From Halogeometricum sp. S3BR5-2 (GTDB lineage: Archaea > Halobacteriota > Halobacteria > Halobacteriales > Haloferacaceae): a DNA stretch of 64,000 bases. The notes under the pieces are model-generated. The model worked only from the letters and a program-made list of their open reading frames with translations, did no database searches and was not told the DNA's origin. Positions 1 through 8,017 of this stretch are shown piece by piece. Made by a program: the position numbers and the translations under genes. The DNA is taken from the NCBI RefSeq assembly GCF_031624635.1, contig NZ_JAMQOQ010000001.1, forward strand, positions 124,001-188,000. Reading direction: 5' to 3'. Position 1 is the first letter of the stretch, and each line of letters begins with the position of its first letter.

Positions 1-25
1 ACGTGTTAGGGGGAGGAACCGCCGA

Positions 26-33
26 CGTTATCC
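26..33 (+). promoter_or_regulatory. TATA box of dph2
   Basis: A TTAT-type box lies 25-32 nt before the ATG at 58, the spacing expected for a leaderless haloarchaeal transcript. It supports that start codon. Confidence 0.45.
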
Positions 34-57
34 CTCCCGACTGGCAAGAGAGGTGCA

Positions 58-1092
58 ATGAGCCAAGACGCGACCTCGGAGGGGGACCTCAGAAACACCG
101 GGATGTCCCTGCGGCACGACCGGGAGTGGGACTACGAACTCGAACGCATCGTCGAGGAGGTCGAAGAGCGCGGCGCGAGCCGCGTCGGCCTCCAGTTCCC
201 CGAGGGCCTGAAGCGCCGCGGTCCGGCCGTCGCCGACGACCTGCGCGAACTGTGCGGCGACGACGTGACGTTCATGCTGTCGGGGCAGCCCTGTTACGGC
301 GCCTGCGACCTCGACACCTACCTGATGCGCCGGACGGACGTGTTCGTCCACTTCGGCCACTCGCCGATGAAGCAGTCGGACAAGATCATCTACGTCCCGC
401 TGTTCTCGAACGTCGACCCGATGCCCATCCTGGAGGACTCCCTCGAGGAACTCGACGGCGAGGAGGTCGGCCTCGTGACGACGGCCCAGCACATGAACCG
501 CTTCGAGGACATGTGCGATTGGCTCGAAGAGCGCGGCTACGACGTCCACACCCGCCGCGGCGACGACCGACTCTCCCACGAGGGGCAGGTGCTCGGCTGC
601 AACTACGCCTCCGCCGACATCGACGCCGACCAGGTGCTGTACGTCGGCGGCGGGAAGTTCCACCCGCTCGGTCTGGCGATGGAACACCCCGAGAAGAAGG
701 TGGTCATCGCCGACCCCGTCAACAACGTCGTGAAGATAGCCGACACGGAGCAGTTCATGAAGCAGCGCTACGCCTCCGTCCACAAGGCGATGGACGCCGA
801 GAAGTGGGGCGTCATCTTCTGTACGAAGATCGGACAGGGTCGCATGGAGATAGCCGAGAAGATACTCGAGGACAACCCGAACGCCTACCTCATCACGATG
901 GACGAGGTGACGCCCGATAGACTGCGAAACTTCGACATGGACGCGTTCGTCAACACCGGGTGCCCGCGCATCACCACCGACGACGGCCCGCGCTTCCACA
1001 AGCCGATGCTGACGCCCGGCGAGTACCGAATCGCCGTCGGCGACAAACCACTCGACTCCTTGGAGTTCGACACGTTCCACGGGACGTGGTGA
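58..1092 (+). CDS. dph2: Diphthamide biosynthesis enzyme Dph2 (2-(3-amino-3-carboxypropyl)histidine synthase)
   Basis: This is a radical-SAM-like [4Fe-4S] enzyme that transfers the 3-amino-3-carboxypropyl group of SAM to a histidine of elongation factor aEF2, the first step of diphthamide synthesis. The 344-residue length fits archaeal Dph2, which works as a homodimer. Three cysteines, one per domain, are placed as the cluster ligands: C83 in YGACD, C181 in LGCNYAS and C302 in NTGCPRI. The spacing of roughly 100 and 120 residues matches the family. The ATG at 58 is supported by an upstream TATA box. It seems to be a single-gene unit. The family call is firm; activity is inferred. Confidence 0.93.
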   Translation: MSQDATSEGDLRNTGMSLRHDREWDYELERIVEEVEERGASRVGLQFPEGLKRRGPAVADDLRELCGDDVTFMLSGQPCYGACDLDTYLMRRTDVFVHFGHSPMKQSDKIIYVPLFSNVDPMPILEDSLEELDGEEVGLVTTAQHMNRFEDMCDWLEERGYDVHTRRGDDRLSHEGQVLGCNYASADIDADQVLYVGGGKFHPLGLAMEHPEKKVVIADPVNNVVKIADTEQFMKQRYASVHKAMDAEKWGVIFCTKIGQGRMEIAEKILEDNPNAYLITMDEVTPDRLRNFDMDAFVNTGCPRITTDDGPRFHKPMLTPGEYRIAVGDKPLDSLEFDTFHGTW

Positions 1093-1171
1093 GGTAGCCC
1101 TCCCGCCCGGGACTCTCTTCTCCACAAGGATTTTATCCGATTCGCGCTCTCTCCGGCCGTTCCCTCCACAC

Positions 1172-1341
1172 GTGTCAACGAAACGCCGTTCGTAGCGTCC
1201 GCGTTCGCCCTCCTCGTCGGCGCCGTCGTCGTCTCCGCGCTCTCGGTGATTCCCGTCGTCGGCGACCTGACCAACTTCGTCCTCGGAACCGTCGGGACGG
1301 GCGCCGTCGCGTCGCGGTTCTGGGAGAATCGGAAGGAATGA
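1172..1341 (+). pseudogene. Small membrane protein, reading frame broken near the N-terminus
   Basis: A TATA-like element (ATTTTAT, 1130-1136) is followed by a GTG at 1172 in the usual leaderless position, but that frame meets TAG at 1193 after seven codons. The rest of the region is open in another frame, from about 1174 to the TGA at 1339. It encodes a clear hydrophobic segment (FALLVGAVVVSALSVIPVVG) and a basic C-terminus (SRFWENRKE), with no ATG, GTG or TTG where a start is needed. Adding one G near 1192 would join the halves into a protein of about 56 residues. A decayed gene, a sequencing error or programmed frameshifting are all possible. Function is unknown. Confidence 0.5.
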
Positions 1342-1363
1342 CGGGCACCACCGTACGGTGGTA

Positions 1364-1810
1364 CTAGACACCTAACTCGTCTTCGACGTACCGAACCGCC
1401 TCCTCGGGCGTCTCACAGGCCTCCACGCCCGGAACATCGTGGGTGCCTAACCCCGCGATGGGCCGGTCGAACACGAGCGAGAAACCCACCTCCGAGAGCG
1501 TCCCGCCCGCGCCGTCGATAGCTATCACGCCGTCGCCGTTCATCACGACGAGGCCGTTGCGCGCGTGGCCGAGACCGGTGGCGACGGCGATATCTACGTA
1601 GTCGTTCGCGTCCGCGCGTCGCTCCGTGGGGAGGATTCCGACGGTGTCGCCGCCGGCCTCCTTCGCGCCGCGGCAGGCCGCCTCCATCACGCCGCCGAGG
1701 CCGCCGCAGACGACGGTGTGACCGCGCTGGGCGACGATACGGCCGGCGGCGACGGCCGTCTCGCGGGCCTCTTCGCCGACCGTGCCGCCGCCGATGATGC
1801 TGATTCGCAT
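1364..1810 (-). CDS. TIGR00725 family protein (SLOG/LOG-like nucleotide-binding fold)
   Basis: A 148-residue protein with a Rossmann-like start (MRISIIGGG), the GGLGGVM element at residues 36-42 and GAGGTLSE at 100-107. These are the hallmarks of the SLOG superfamily that includes lysine-decarboxylase-like LOG proteins. TIGR00725 members are widespread but not biochemically defined, and nucleotide or nucleotide-derivative binding is the usual inference. It is convergent with the broken small gene and has no evident operon partner. Confidence 0.8.
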   Translation of the reverse strand: MRISIIGGGTVGEEARETAVAAGRIVAQRGHTVVCGGLGGVMEAACRGAKEAGGDTVGILPTERRADANDYVDIAVATGLGHARNGLVVMNGDGVIAIDGAGGTLSEVGFSLVFDRPIAGLGTHDVPGVEACETPEEAVRYVEDELGV

Positions 1811-1927
1811 ATCGGTTCGTCAGCGCCGCGGCTGGTACGTGTTTCGTCCGAAAACGGACCGAGAGAACGGTCGTCGTTGAGGGCGGGCGATTCGGTTGCG
1901 GGGGGACGGACGGCGCGCCGCGCGGGT

Positions 1928-2032
1928 TCAGTCCAGGTCGGAAGCCGGCGGTTCCGGCTCCCACTGTCCGAGCAGGCGCATCGTCTCGTCCATCTGCGAG
2001 AAGTCGGCCGTCTGTCTGCGATGAACTGACAT
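1928..2032 (-). CDS. Small ORF, hypothetical 34-residue protein
   Basis: ATG at 2032 reads 34 codons (MSVHRRQTADFSQMDETM... ending PPASDLD) to TGA. A strong minus-strand TATA element (ATATATAT, 2059-2067) lies 27-35 nt before the start, as for leaderless haloarchaeal genes. Codons are GC-rich at third positions and the C-terminal part is acidic, both in favour of coding. No family is recognised. It could be a small regulatory or accessory protein. Confidence 0.5.
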   Translation of the reverse strand: MSVHRRQTADFSQMDETMRLLGQWEPEPPASDLD

Positions 2033-2360
2033 GACGTACTATGTCACGTCGGTGTCCAATATATATCTTATGCCGGGTATTAGTTTGCTAACGGGTAGTA
2101 GTGAGTAGCTTCCCTATCCGTATGTAGGTTATAGAGTTCCTACTCGCTACGATCGTTGTGTTCTTTCGTGATGTTTTCGCGTTCCGGCTGCGTGAAACGA
2201 GGCGGGTCGAACGCTCCGTATCCTGGCGGCGGTCTGCGAGGTTGACCTTTGTTTCGAGCCTCAGTTGTATGAACCTTGGGCCCTACATAGTTCGGGTCGT
2301 CGGGACCGTTCGGGGTCCGCAACAGCAACACTTAGCCCCCGCCCGGACGCACGCACGGGC
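2033..2360. other. Intergenic region with divergent promoters and an imperfect inverted repeat
   Basis: This stretch of about 330 nt is lower in GC than its surroundings. It holds the minus-strand TATA element of the small ORF (2059-2067), an inverted repeat at 2098-2150, a short GC-rich hairpin (GGACC/GGTCC arms near 2304-2320) and a weak box (CTTAG, 2331-2335) for the gene starting at 2361. No convincing gene was found inside it. Confidence 0.5.
2098..2150. repeat. Imperfect inverted repeat (11-nt arms)
   Basis: Arms GTAGTGAGTAG (2098-2108) and CTACTCGCTAC (2140-2150) pair at 10 of 11 positions across a 31-nt loop. It could form an RNA stem or be a regulator site. It lies between divergently placed genes. 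Confidence 0.45.
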
Positions 2361-3194
2361 ATGAGCGTCAGTGACTGGGGCGATTGGCTCCCGCGCGCCG
2401 TCGAAGCGGCGTCGCCGGACACCGTCTCCGCGTGGTATCTCGGCTGCAACGGCTTCTTCCTGAAGGGCAGCGAGGGGACGACCGTCGCCATCGACCCGTA
2501 CGTCGGTCTGGGCGACCCGCCGCGGACCGTCCGCATGATTCCGGTGCCGTTCGACCCCGACGATATCGAGGAGATGGACGCGGTGCTCGCGACCCACGAG
2601 CACACCGACCACGTTCACGGGCCGAGTCAGGCCCCTATCCTCGAATCGACCGGCGCGCAGTACTACGCGCCCGACGACTCGTTGGACGTGGCGTACGAGG
2701 ACGAGGCGTGGTTGGACGAGTACGACCTCTCGGAGGAGCAGTTCACCGAGGTGGCAGAGGGCGACACCTTCGAGGTCGGGGAGTTCACGATTCACGTCGA
2801 GTTCTCCCACGACCCCGACGCCACGCATCCCGTCTCCTACGTCATCGAACACGATTCGGGGACGTTCTTCCACGGCGGCGACACCAAACCGCACGACGAC
2901 TTCGACGAACTCGCCGAAGAGTACGACATCGACGTGGGCGTCCTCGCGTTCGGCGCCGTCGGCAACATCGACGACAAGGAGACGGGCGAACCGGTCCGGA
3001 CGAAGTGGTACTCCACGGAGAACGAAGTGGTGAAGGCCGCCTCGGACCTCCAGTTCGACCGTTTCGTGCCGACCCACTGGGACATGTGGAAGGGCCTGAC
3101 CGCTGACCCGACAGTGCTCCACCACCACGCGAAGAGCTACGACCACCCCGAACGGCTCGATATCGTCGAGATAGGCGACCGCGTGGACCTGTAG
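2361..3194 (+). CDS. MBL-fold metallo-hydrolase, UlaG-like
   Basis: A 277-residue metallo-beta-lactamase-fold protein. The metal motif HEHTDH sits at residues 79-84, with later ligands probable in FSHDPDATHPV and FFHGGDTK. The architecture resembles L-ascorbate-6-phosphate lactonase UlaG and related soluble hydrolases, but substrate cannot be deduced and no ascorbate or phosphotransferase genes are nearby. The ATG at 2361 follows a CTTAG box at 2331 and begins the conserved region (MSVSDWGDWL); upstream codons in the same frame are basic and not halophile-like. Confidence 0.85.
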   Translation: MSVSDWGDWLPRAVEAASPDTVSAWYLGCNGFFLKGSEGTTVAIDPYVGLGDPPRTVRMIPVPFDPDDIEEMDAVLATHEHTDHVHGPSQAPILESTGAQYYAPDDSLDVAYEDEAWLDEYDLSEEQFTEVAEGDTFEVGEFTIHVEFSHDPDATHPVSYVIEHDSGTFFHGGDTKPHDDFDELAEEYDIDVGVLAFGAVGNIDDKETGEPVRTKWYSTENEVVKAASDLQFDRFVPTHWDMWKGLTADPTVLHHHAKSYDHPERLDIVEIGDRVDL

Positions 3195-3241
3195 CGGACC
3201 CGTCGCGCTCCCTTTCTCAGATCTCATATTTTCCCCGGTTG

Positions 3242-3248
3242 ATTTATG
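3242..3248 (+). promoter_or_regulatory. TATA box deciding the start of the coiled-coil gene
   Basis: ATTTATG lies 25-31 nt before the ATG at 3273. An in-frame ATG at 3246 overlaps this box, so it cannot be the start of a transcript made from it. Confidence 0.5.
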
Positions 3249-3272
3249 TCATCTCTTCTGGTAGGAAGGCGC

Positions 3273-4859
3273 ATGAGTCGCGAGTCCGATGTGGGGGAGC
3301 CGGTGTCCGTCTCCAACGGAGACGTACGGGTGGAGAAGTCGTTCGTCGCCGACGAGTTTCCGGTGCCCGCCATCAAGTTCCGAATCGTCTCAGACAGCGA
3401 GGAGCCCGAACATATCCGTATCGTCGACCAGATTCCCGAGGAGTTCCCGATGGAGGGCGTCGGGTTCCACCCGGAGTACGAGAGCGACAACTGGGCGGCG
3501 TACAAGGACCACCGTGTGGAGTACGAGCGAACGCTCGAACCGAACGAGGAGGTGATCACCGTCTACGGCGTCCGACTCGACGAACTGAACGAGGCCGAGG
3601 CGTTCCTCGTCGACCCCGTCCTCGAACGGCCGCCCGTCCCGGAGGAGGGCGAAGACCCCGGCGACGGCGGCGTCGAGGACATCCTCGGCGAGGACCGGAG
3701 TCAATTGGTCCGCGACGCCCTCCAAGGACACGGGAGTCTCGCCGACGAGGACGACCGAGAGACCGTCGAGGCCGCTATCGGCGACGCCGAGAGCGAGGTT
3801 CCCGACGCCGAACCGACGACGTCCGCGTCCGCCGAACTCGACTCCACCTCCGCCTCCGCCGCGGACGTGGAGACGGCGCTCGGCGAATCGGAGGGGTCGA
3901 CGGCCGGCCCCGCGGCCGCGGAGGTCGCCCCGCGAGAACTGGCTACCGGGGCGACGCCCGCGATAACGCGCGCGTCGGACTCGGACTCCGGAACCGACCT
4001 CGCGGTCGAGACGCCCGCGGACGCGGAAAGGGAGTCGGACGACGAGGCGGAAGTCGACGTCGACGTCGGCGCGACCGCCGACGGCGCGGCACCGGGGTCG
4101 TTCGCGGCCGGTCTGGCGGCCGAACTGCGGGCCGGCGAGGTGAACGAGGAGGACCTCGACCTCCTCCGCTCGGAACTCGACTTCGGCCTGCCGCGCAGCG
4201 CCGACGTCCGCATCCGCCGGCTGCAGGCGCAGATGGACGACCTGCAGGCGTACAGCGACGCCCTCGCGGAGTTCATCGACGAGGAGGGTACCGGACAGGA
4301 CCTCGTCGCCGGCCTGCGGCGCGAGGTCGAGGCGCTGAACGAGGAGATAGACACGTTCAGCGAGGACCTCGCCGCCCTCGACGCCGAGATGACCGCCGCC
4401 GACGCCGACCGCGACGACATCCGCGAGGGCGTCTCGACGCTCGAAGGCGACGTCTCGGCGCTCGACCAACGCGTCGAGGACGCCGCCGCGCGCCTCTCGG
4501 ACGTCGACGACCGGGCGACCGAGGCCGTCGCGGGCGTCGAGGAACTGAGCGCGACGCTGGACGAGGAGATGGAGACGGTCCGCGCCGACGTCGCGGAACT
4601 GTCCGAGGACCTGAGCCAGACCGCCTCCGCGACGGCCGGACTGGACGAGGAACTCGGCGACGTGCGCGAGGACATCGCCGACCTCGACGGCGACCTCGTC
4701 TCCGCGCGCGAGTCGCTGGCGGGCGACATCGACGACCTGCGTTCGGAACTCGAAGAACTCGACGAAGTGCGGTCCCGCGTCGACGACATCGAGGACGACA
4801 TCGAGGTGCTGATGGCGTTCCGCGAACGGCTGAACGACGCGTTCGGCCCCGGCGAGTAA
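3273..4859 (+). CDS. Coiled-coil protein with N-terminal beta-rich domain
   Basis: A 528-residue acidic protein in three parts. Residues 1 to about 105 form a beta-rich module (VEKSFVADEFPVPAIKF..., ITVYGVR) of a type found at the ends of several haloarchaeal proteins. Residues from about 110 to 280 are a low-complexity Ala/Asp/Glu/Ser linker. From about 300 to 515 there is a long SMC-like heptad coiled coil with repeated LDEE, ALDAEM and VDDIEDDIEVL patterns. There is no signal peptide or membrane segment. A structural or scaffold role is possible, but function is unknown. Confidence 0.75.
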   Translation: MSRESDVGEPVSVSNGDVRVEKSFVADEFPVPAIKFRIVSDSEEPEHIRIVDQIPEEFPMEGVGFHPEYESDNWAAYKDHRVEYERTLEPNEEVITVYGVRLDELNEAEAFLVDPVLERPPVPEEGEDPGDGGVEDILGEDRSQLVRDALQGHGSLADEDDRETVEAAIGDAESEVPDAEPTTSASAELDSTSASAADVETALGESEGSTAGPAAAEVAPRELATGATPAITRASDSDSGTDLAVETPADAERESDDEAEVDVDVGATADGAAPGSFAAGLAAELRAGEVNEEDLDLLRSELDFGLPRSADVRIRRLQAQMDDLQAYSDALAEFIDEEGTGQDLVAGLRREVEALNEEIDTFSEDLAALDAEMTAADADRDDIREGVSTLEGDVSALDQRVEDAAARLSDVDDRATEAVAGVEELSATLDEEMETVRADVAELSEDLSQTASATAGLDEELGDVREDIADLDGDLVSARESLAGDIDDLRSELEELDEVRSRVDDIEDDIEVLMAFRERLNDAFGPGE

Positions 4860-4925
4860 GCGTCCGAGCGCCCGTTTTCGACCCGCATCGACCGAGGGAG
4901 AGACGCCGAATCGAAGCGCAACCTG

Positions 4926-4930
4926 TTTAA
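4926..4930 (+). promoter_or_regulatory. TATA box deciding the start of the HisG-like gene
   Basis: TTTAA lies 24-28 nt before the ATG at 4954, which favours that ATG over the in-frame ATG at 4942. Confidence 0.45.
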
Positions 4931-4953
4931 TCGCTGTCCCCGTGCACCCGATA

Positions 4954-5850
4954 ATGACAGAGACGGTGCGCGTCGCCGTGCCGCGCAAAGGGCGACCGCT
5001 CGAAGCCGTGCTCGACCGGTTCGCCGCGAGCGCCGACGCGGCGCAGGTCGCAGACGACGTCACTTCGACGCTCCGACACGAGAAGGCGGTCACCAAGGGG
5101 AAGGCCCATCCCGACCGCGACGTGTACGAGCGACTCGCGGCCTACTCGGACCTCTCGGACCCCGCGGCGCCGGAGTACACGCTCCTCCGCGACGACCGGG
5201 AGGGGATGCCCCGCCGCATCGTCTTCGACAGCGTCACCCTCGACGTCGACGGCGTCGACGTCCAACTCGTCGGCCGCGAGGAGCCGTTTCGGGCGCTCCG
5301 GACCCACGAGTTCGGTCTCGGCTTCGACAGCGCCGACCTCGTCCTCGAAGAGGTCGTGCAACTGCGCGAGGAGGGCGTCGGCTCCCTCGCGGACATCAAC
5401 GCCCGCATCGACCCGATGGACACCGACGTGCGCGTCGTGAGCGGGCTCGGTGACACCGTTTACCACACGCTGATGGCGAAACCCGAGATTCTGCCGCCGG
5501 GGTCGGAGTTGAACCGCGAGTTCGTCGCCGGCTACGAGGGGCCGCTCTGCATCTCGCCGCGCTACGAGCGACTCGTCGAGGCCGTCCTCGGCACCGGTCC
5601 CCTCGACGGCGTCTCCTTCGCCTACCCAGACGAATCCGTCGAGGAGGAGGCGGCCGTCGCGGACGTGGGTCTCGGCGTCTACCTCACGATGACCGGGTCG
5701 ACCGCGCGCGAGAACGGCCTCGTCCTCGGCGAACACCTCTTTCCTTCCGAGACGGTGCTGATGGAGAACGTCGCCGAGACGACCGAGACGGCCGAACGGG
5801 TCGAACGGGCGATAACGGGTCCCGACGTCGAGACGGAACTGGTCGTCTGA
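4954..5850 (+). CDS. HisG-like (ATP phosphoribosyltransferase-related) protein
   Basis: This 298-residue protein starts VRVAVPRKGRPLEAVLDRF, like the HisG N-terminus. Near residues 240-260 it carries a phosphate-binding-loop-like segment, MTGSTARENGL, matching the T-G-x-T-x-x-x-N-G-L pattern with which HisG binds PRPP. The middle differs from the usual haloarchaeal HisG (IAVPNKGR type). No other his gene lies nearby. It may be a HisG paralogue with another substrate or a regulatory role. The relationship is my reading of motifs, and activity is unproven. Confidence 0.6.
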   Translation: MTETVRVAVPRKGRPLEAVLDRFAASADAAQVADDVTSTLRHEKAVTKGKAHPDRDVYERLAAYSDLSDPAAPEYTLLRDDREGMPRRIVFDSVTLDVDGVDVQLVGREEPFRALRTHEFGLGFDSADLVLEEVVQLREEGVGSLADINARIDPMDTDVRVVSGLGDTVYHTLMAKPEILPPGSELNREFVAGYEGPLCISPRYERLVEAVLGTGPLDGVSFAYPDESVEEEAAVADVGLGVYLTMTGSTARENGLVLGEHLFPSETVLMENVAETTETAERVERAITGPDVETELVV

Positions 5851-5869
5851 TCTCCCTTTTCTTTCCGCT
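5851..5869 (+). terminator. Pyrimidine-rich terminator
   Basis: A T/C-rich tract directly after the stop codon of the HisG-like gene, typical of archaeal T-stretch termination. Confidence 0.35.
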
Positions 5870-5913
5870 CCACATTCTCGGCGTCTACACACAGCGACCC
5901 GGTTCGCTCTCCT

Positions 5914-7140
5914 CTAACCCTTCCCCTCGTCCTCGCCTTCCGCTTCGTCCGCGGCGTCGCTGCTATCCGGGTTTGACCCGCCGTCCGTCGCGTCGGCGCC
6001 GGCGTCGGTGTCCGCCTTCGCTCCCCTCGGGTCGGTACCGAGACCGGTCGTATCGGTCGGAAGCGGAGAGAACGGACGCCCCCACAGGAGGTCCTCCAGC
6101 ACGAAGTTGGCGAACTGGACGACGATGACCAACAGCAGGGGCCCGAGGAACAGGCCGTACCAGCCGAACAGCGCCGTGCCGAGGATGTACGCGAACAGCA
6201 CTGCGCCCTCGTGCATCGTCTGTCCCGAGATGTACGGCCGTACGACCGACTGCGGGAGGATGTCGAGGAGGAGGAAGACGACGACGAGGAACCCGGCGGG
6301 GTAGACGAGCAGGCTCCCATCGGCCTGCACCGCCCGCCAGGCGAGGAGCGCCGTCGCCGGGACGTACACCAGTTTTCCGACGACGAGGGGGACGAACGTC
6401 GCGAGACCGGTGAGGACTGCGAGCAGCGTCGGGAACGGGAGTTCGACGGCCGACGGGGCGAGGACGTTGTAGCCGTTGTAGACGGCCATTGACCCGAGCG
6501 TCACCGCGAGGACGGTGAGGACGTTCCCGAAGTACACCACCTCCAAGTCGGCGTCGACGCCGGCGAGATACGAGTACGCGGCGGTGTCGCGGCCGCCGAC
6601 GGTCTTTCGGTACCACGCCTGTAGCCGGTGGCCGTCCCGGTAGAGGAAGAACGCGAACGCCAGCGCCAGCGTGAGGTGCAGCAGTCCCGTCGTCAGCGTG
6701 CCGAGCGCGCCCGCGGCCGTCTGGAGGGCCTGCCGGAACTGCGACATATCGCCGAGTTGCTGGACGAACTGAGGGAAGTTTCGGGCGACGCCCGCCAACG
6801 TCTGCTGGTCGCCGGGGAGTCGGTTCAACAGGAGCGTGACCGTCCCCGAGTCGAGCGTCGCGGTGAGTTCCCGGAGGGCGACGAATCCGGCGTATCCCAG
6901 AAGCGCCAGCGTCGGCACGACGATGAACAGGAGCGTGACCGTTGCCGACAGTCCGCGAGAGCCGACCACCCGCTGGATGCGCCGGTTGACGGGCCGGGCT
7001 CCGTAGTAGACGAAGAGTCCGAGGACGAACGTCCCGACGAACGAGTACAGAAACAGTCCGACGATGCCGGCCACCCCCGCCGCGACGAGCCACCATCCGA
7101 CGCGCCGCCGGTCGATAGCCGGCGCTCCTCCGACGTTCAT
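5914..7140 (-). CDS. AI-2E family transporter (PerM-type permease)
   Basis: A 408-residue integral membrane protein with about eight predicted segments, beginning VGWWLVAAGVAGIVGLFLYSF. It has the long amphipathic stretch between segments 2 and 3 and the conserved C-terminal half (FGWYGLFLGPLLLVIVVQF) of the AI-2E/PerM family. The last 60 residues are a hydrophilic Asp/Glu/Gly tail. The family exports varied solutes or ions, and the substrate is not predictable here. It appears to be monocistronic. Confidence 0.85.
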   Translation of the reverse strand: MNVGGAPAIDRRRVGWWLVAAGVAGIVGLFLYSFVGTFVLGLFVYYGARPVNRRIQRVVGSRGLSATVTLLFIVVPTLALLGYAGFVALRELTATLDSGTVTLLLNRLPGDQQTLAGVARNFPQFVQQLGDMSQFRQALQTAAGALGTLTTGLLHLTLALAFAFFLYRDGHRLQAWYRKTVGGRDTAAYSYLAGVDADLEVVYFGNVLTVLAVTLGSMAVYNGYNVLAPSAVELPFPTLLAVLTGLATFVPLVVGKLVYVPATALLAWRAVQADGSLLVYPAGFLVVVFLLLDILPQSVVRPYISGQTMHEGAVLFAYILGTALFGWYGLFLGPLLLVIVVQFANFVLEDLLWGRPFSPLPTDTTGLGTDPRGAKADTDAGADATDGGSNPDSSDAADEAEGEDEGKG

Positions 7141-7210
7141 ATTATCGAGTCCAGTCTCCTGCGGATATAGCTACTGCCCGAAGCGACGGCCGGCGACCGT
7201 CGCTCCCGGC

Positions 7211-7822
7211 TCACCGCCGTCGCAGTCCGACGAAGTACGCCGGGTTGCTGCTGTGTCGCCGCTCGAACACCGTCCGGTAGCCGAACTCCGTCTCCCACTC
7301 GCCCGTCGACTCGAATCGGGCACCGACCTCTCCGGGCGTGATGCCGTACCCCGAGCGGTCGTCGGTGCGCGCGTCGCCGAGGACGCAGTACCGACCCCCG
7401 GAGCGGACGACTTCTCCGAGGCCGTCGACCAGTCGGTCTCGCTCCTCCGCCGTGAGGACGTGGTACATGGCGGAGTCGAGCACCGTCCGAAAGGCGAACC
7501 CGGCGTCGGCCAGTCGGTCGAGGTAGAGGGCGTCCCACACCAAGAACGCGGCGTCGATACGGCGCCACCGAGCCTTCTCTCTGCTCTGCCGGATCGCTGC
7601 GGGCGAGATGTCGATGCCGAGCACGTCGAAGCCCTGCCGCGCCAAGAACAGCGACAGTTCGCCCGTCCCGCATCCGAGATCCAACACCGGTTCGCGGACG
7701 TACCCCGTCTCGACGAGGTGGACGAACGGTCGCTGCGGCCGGCCGATGTCCCAGTTCGGGACGCCCGCGTAGGCGGCGTCGTAGACGTGCGCCAGCGGTC
7801 GTTCGGGCGGGAGCGCACTCAT
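7211..7822 (-). CDS. Class I SAM-dependent methyltransferase
   Basis: A 203-residue protein with motif I VLDLGCGTGELSLF at about residues 46-59 and the acidic loop VLGIDIS after the second strand. The rest fits the small Methyltransf_11/25-like fold, with no extra domain to indicate substrate. It lies between the AI-2E permease and the integrase with a 195-nt upstream gap. Specificity is unknown. Confidence 0.85.
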   Translation of the reverse strand: MSALPPERPLAHVYDAAYAGVPNWDIGRPQRPFVHLVETGYVREPVLDLGCGTGELSLFLARQGFDVLGIDISPAAIRQSREKARWRRIDAAFLVWDALYLDRLADAGFAFRTVLDSAMYHVLTAEERDRLVDGLGEVVRSGGRYCVLGDARTDDRSGYGITPGEVGARFESTGEWETEFGYRTVFERRHSSNPAYFVGLRRR

Positions 7823-8017
7823 CTCGGGAACGAACCCGGGCTCATCCGAACGGCGGTCGTCCGGTTGCGTTCGTCTCCCGACGCGATGATTCCGTGCGAC
7901 GGCATGTCCCCGACTGCGGTCACCGGGGTAATAACTCGTGGTGCGCCGGCGTCCGAAACCCCGGATTTAGTATAGCAACATACCATTTACTCGTCCGCGC
8001 GGCGACGTCCGAACGTA

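Noticed and set aside
2140..2331. Minus-strand open frame of 63 codons
   Set aside because: Third-position GC is well below that of neighbouring genes, the product is Pro/Arg-rich rather than acidic, and no promoter is visible in front of it.
7823..8017. Attachment site or tRNA next to the integrase
   Set aside because: No tRNA fold or repeated core was found on either side of the integrase genes.
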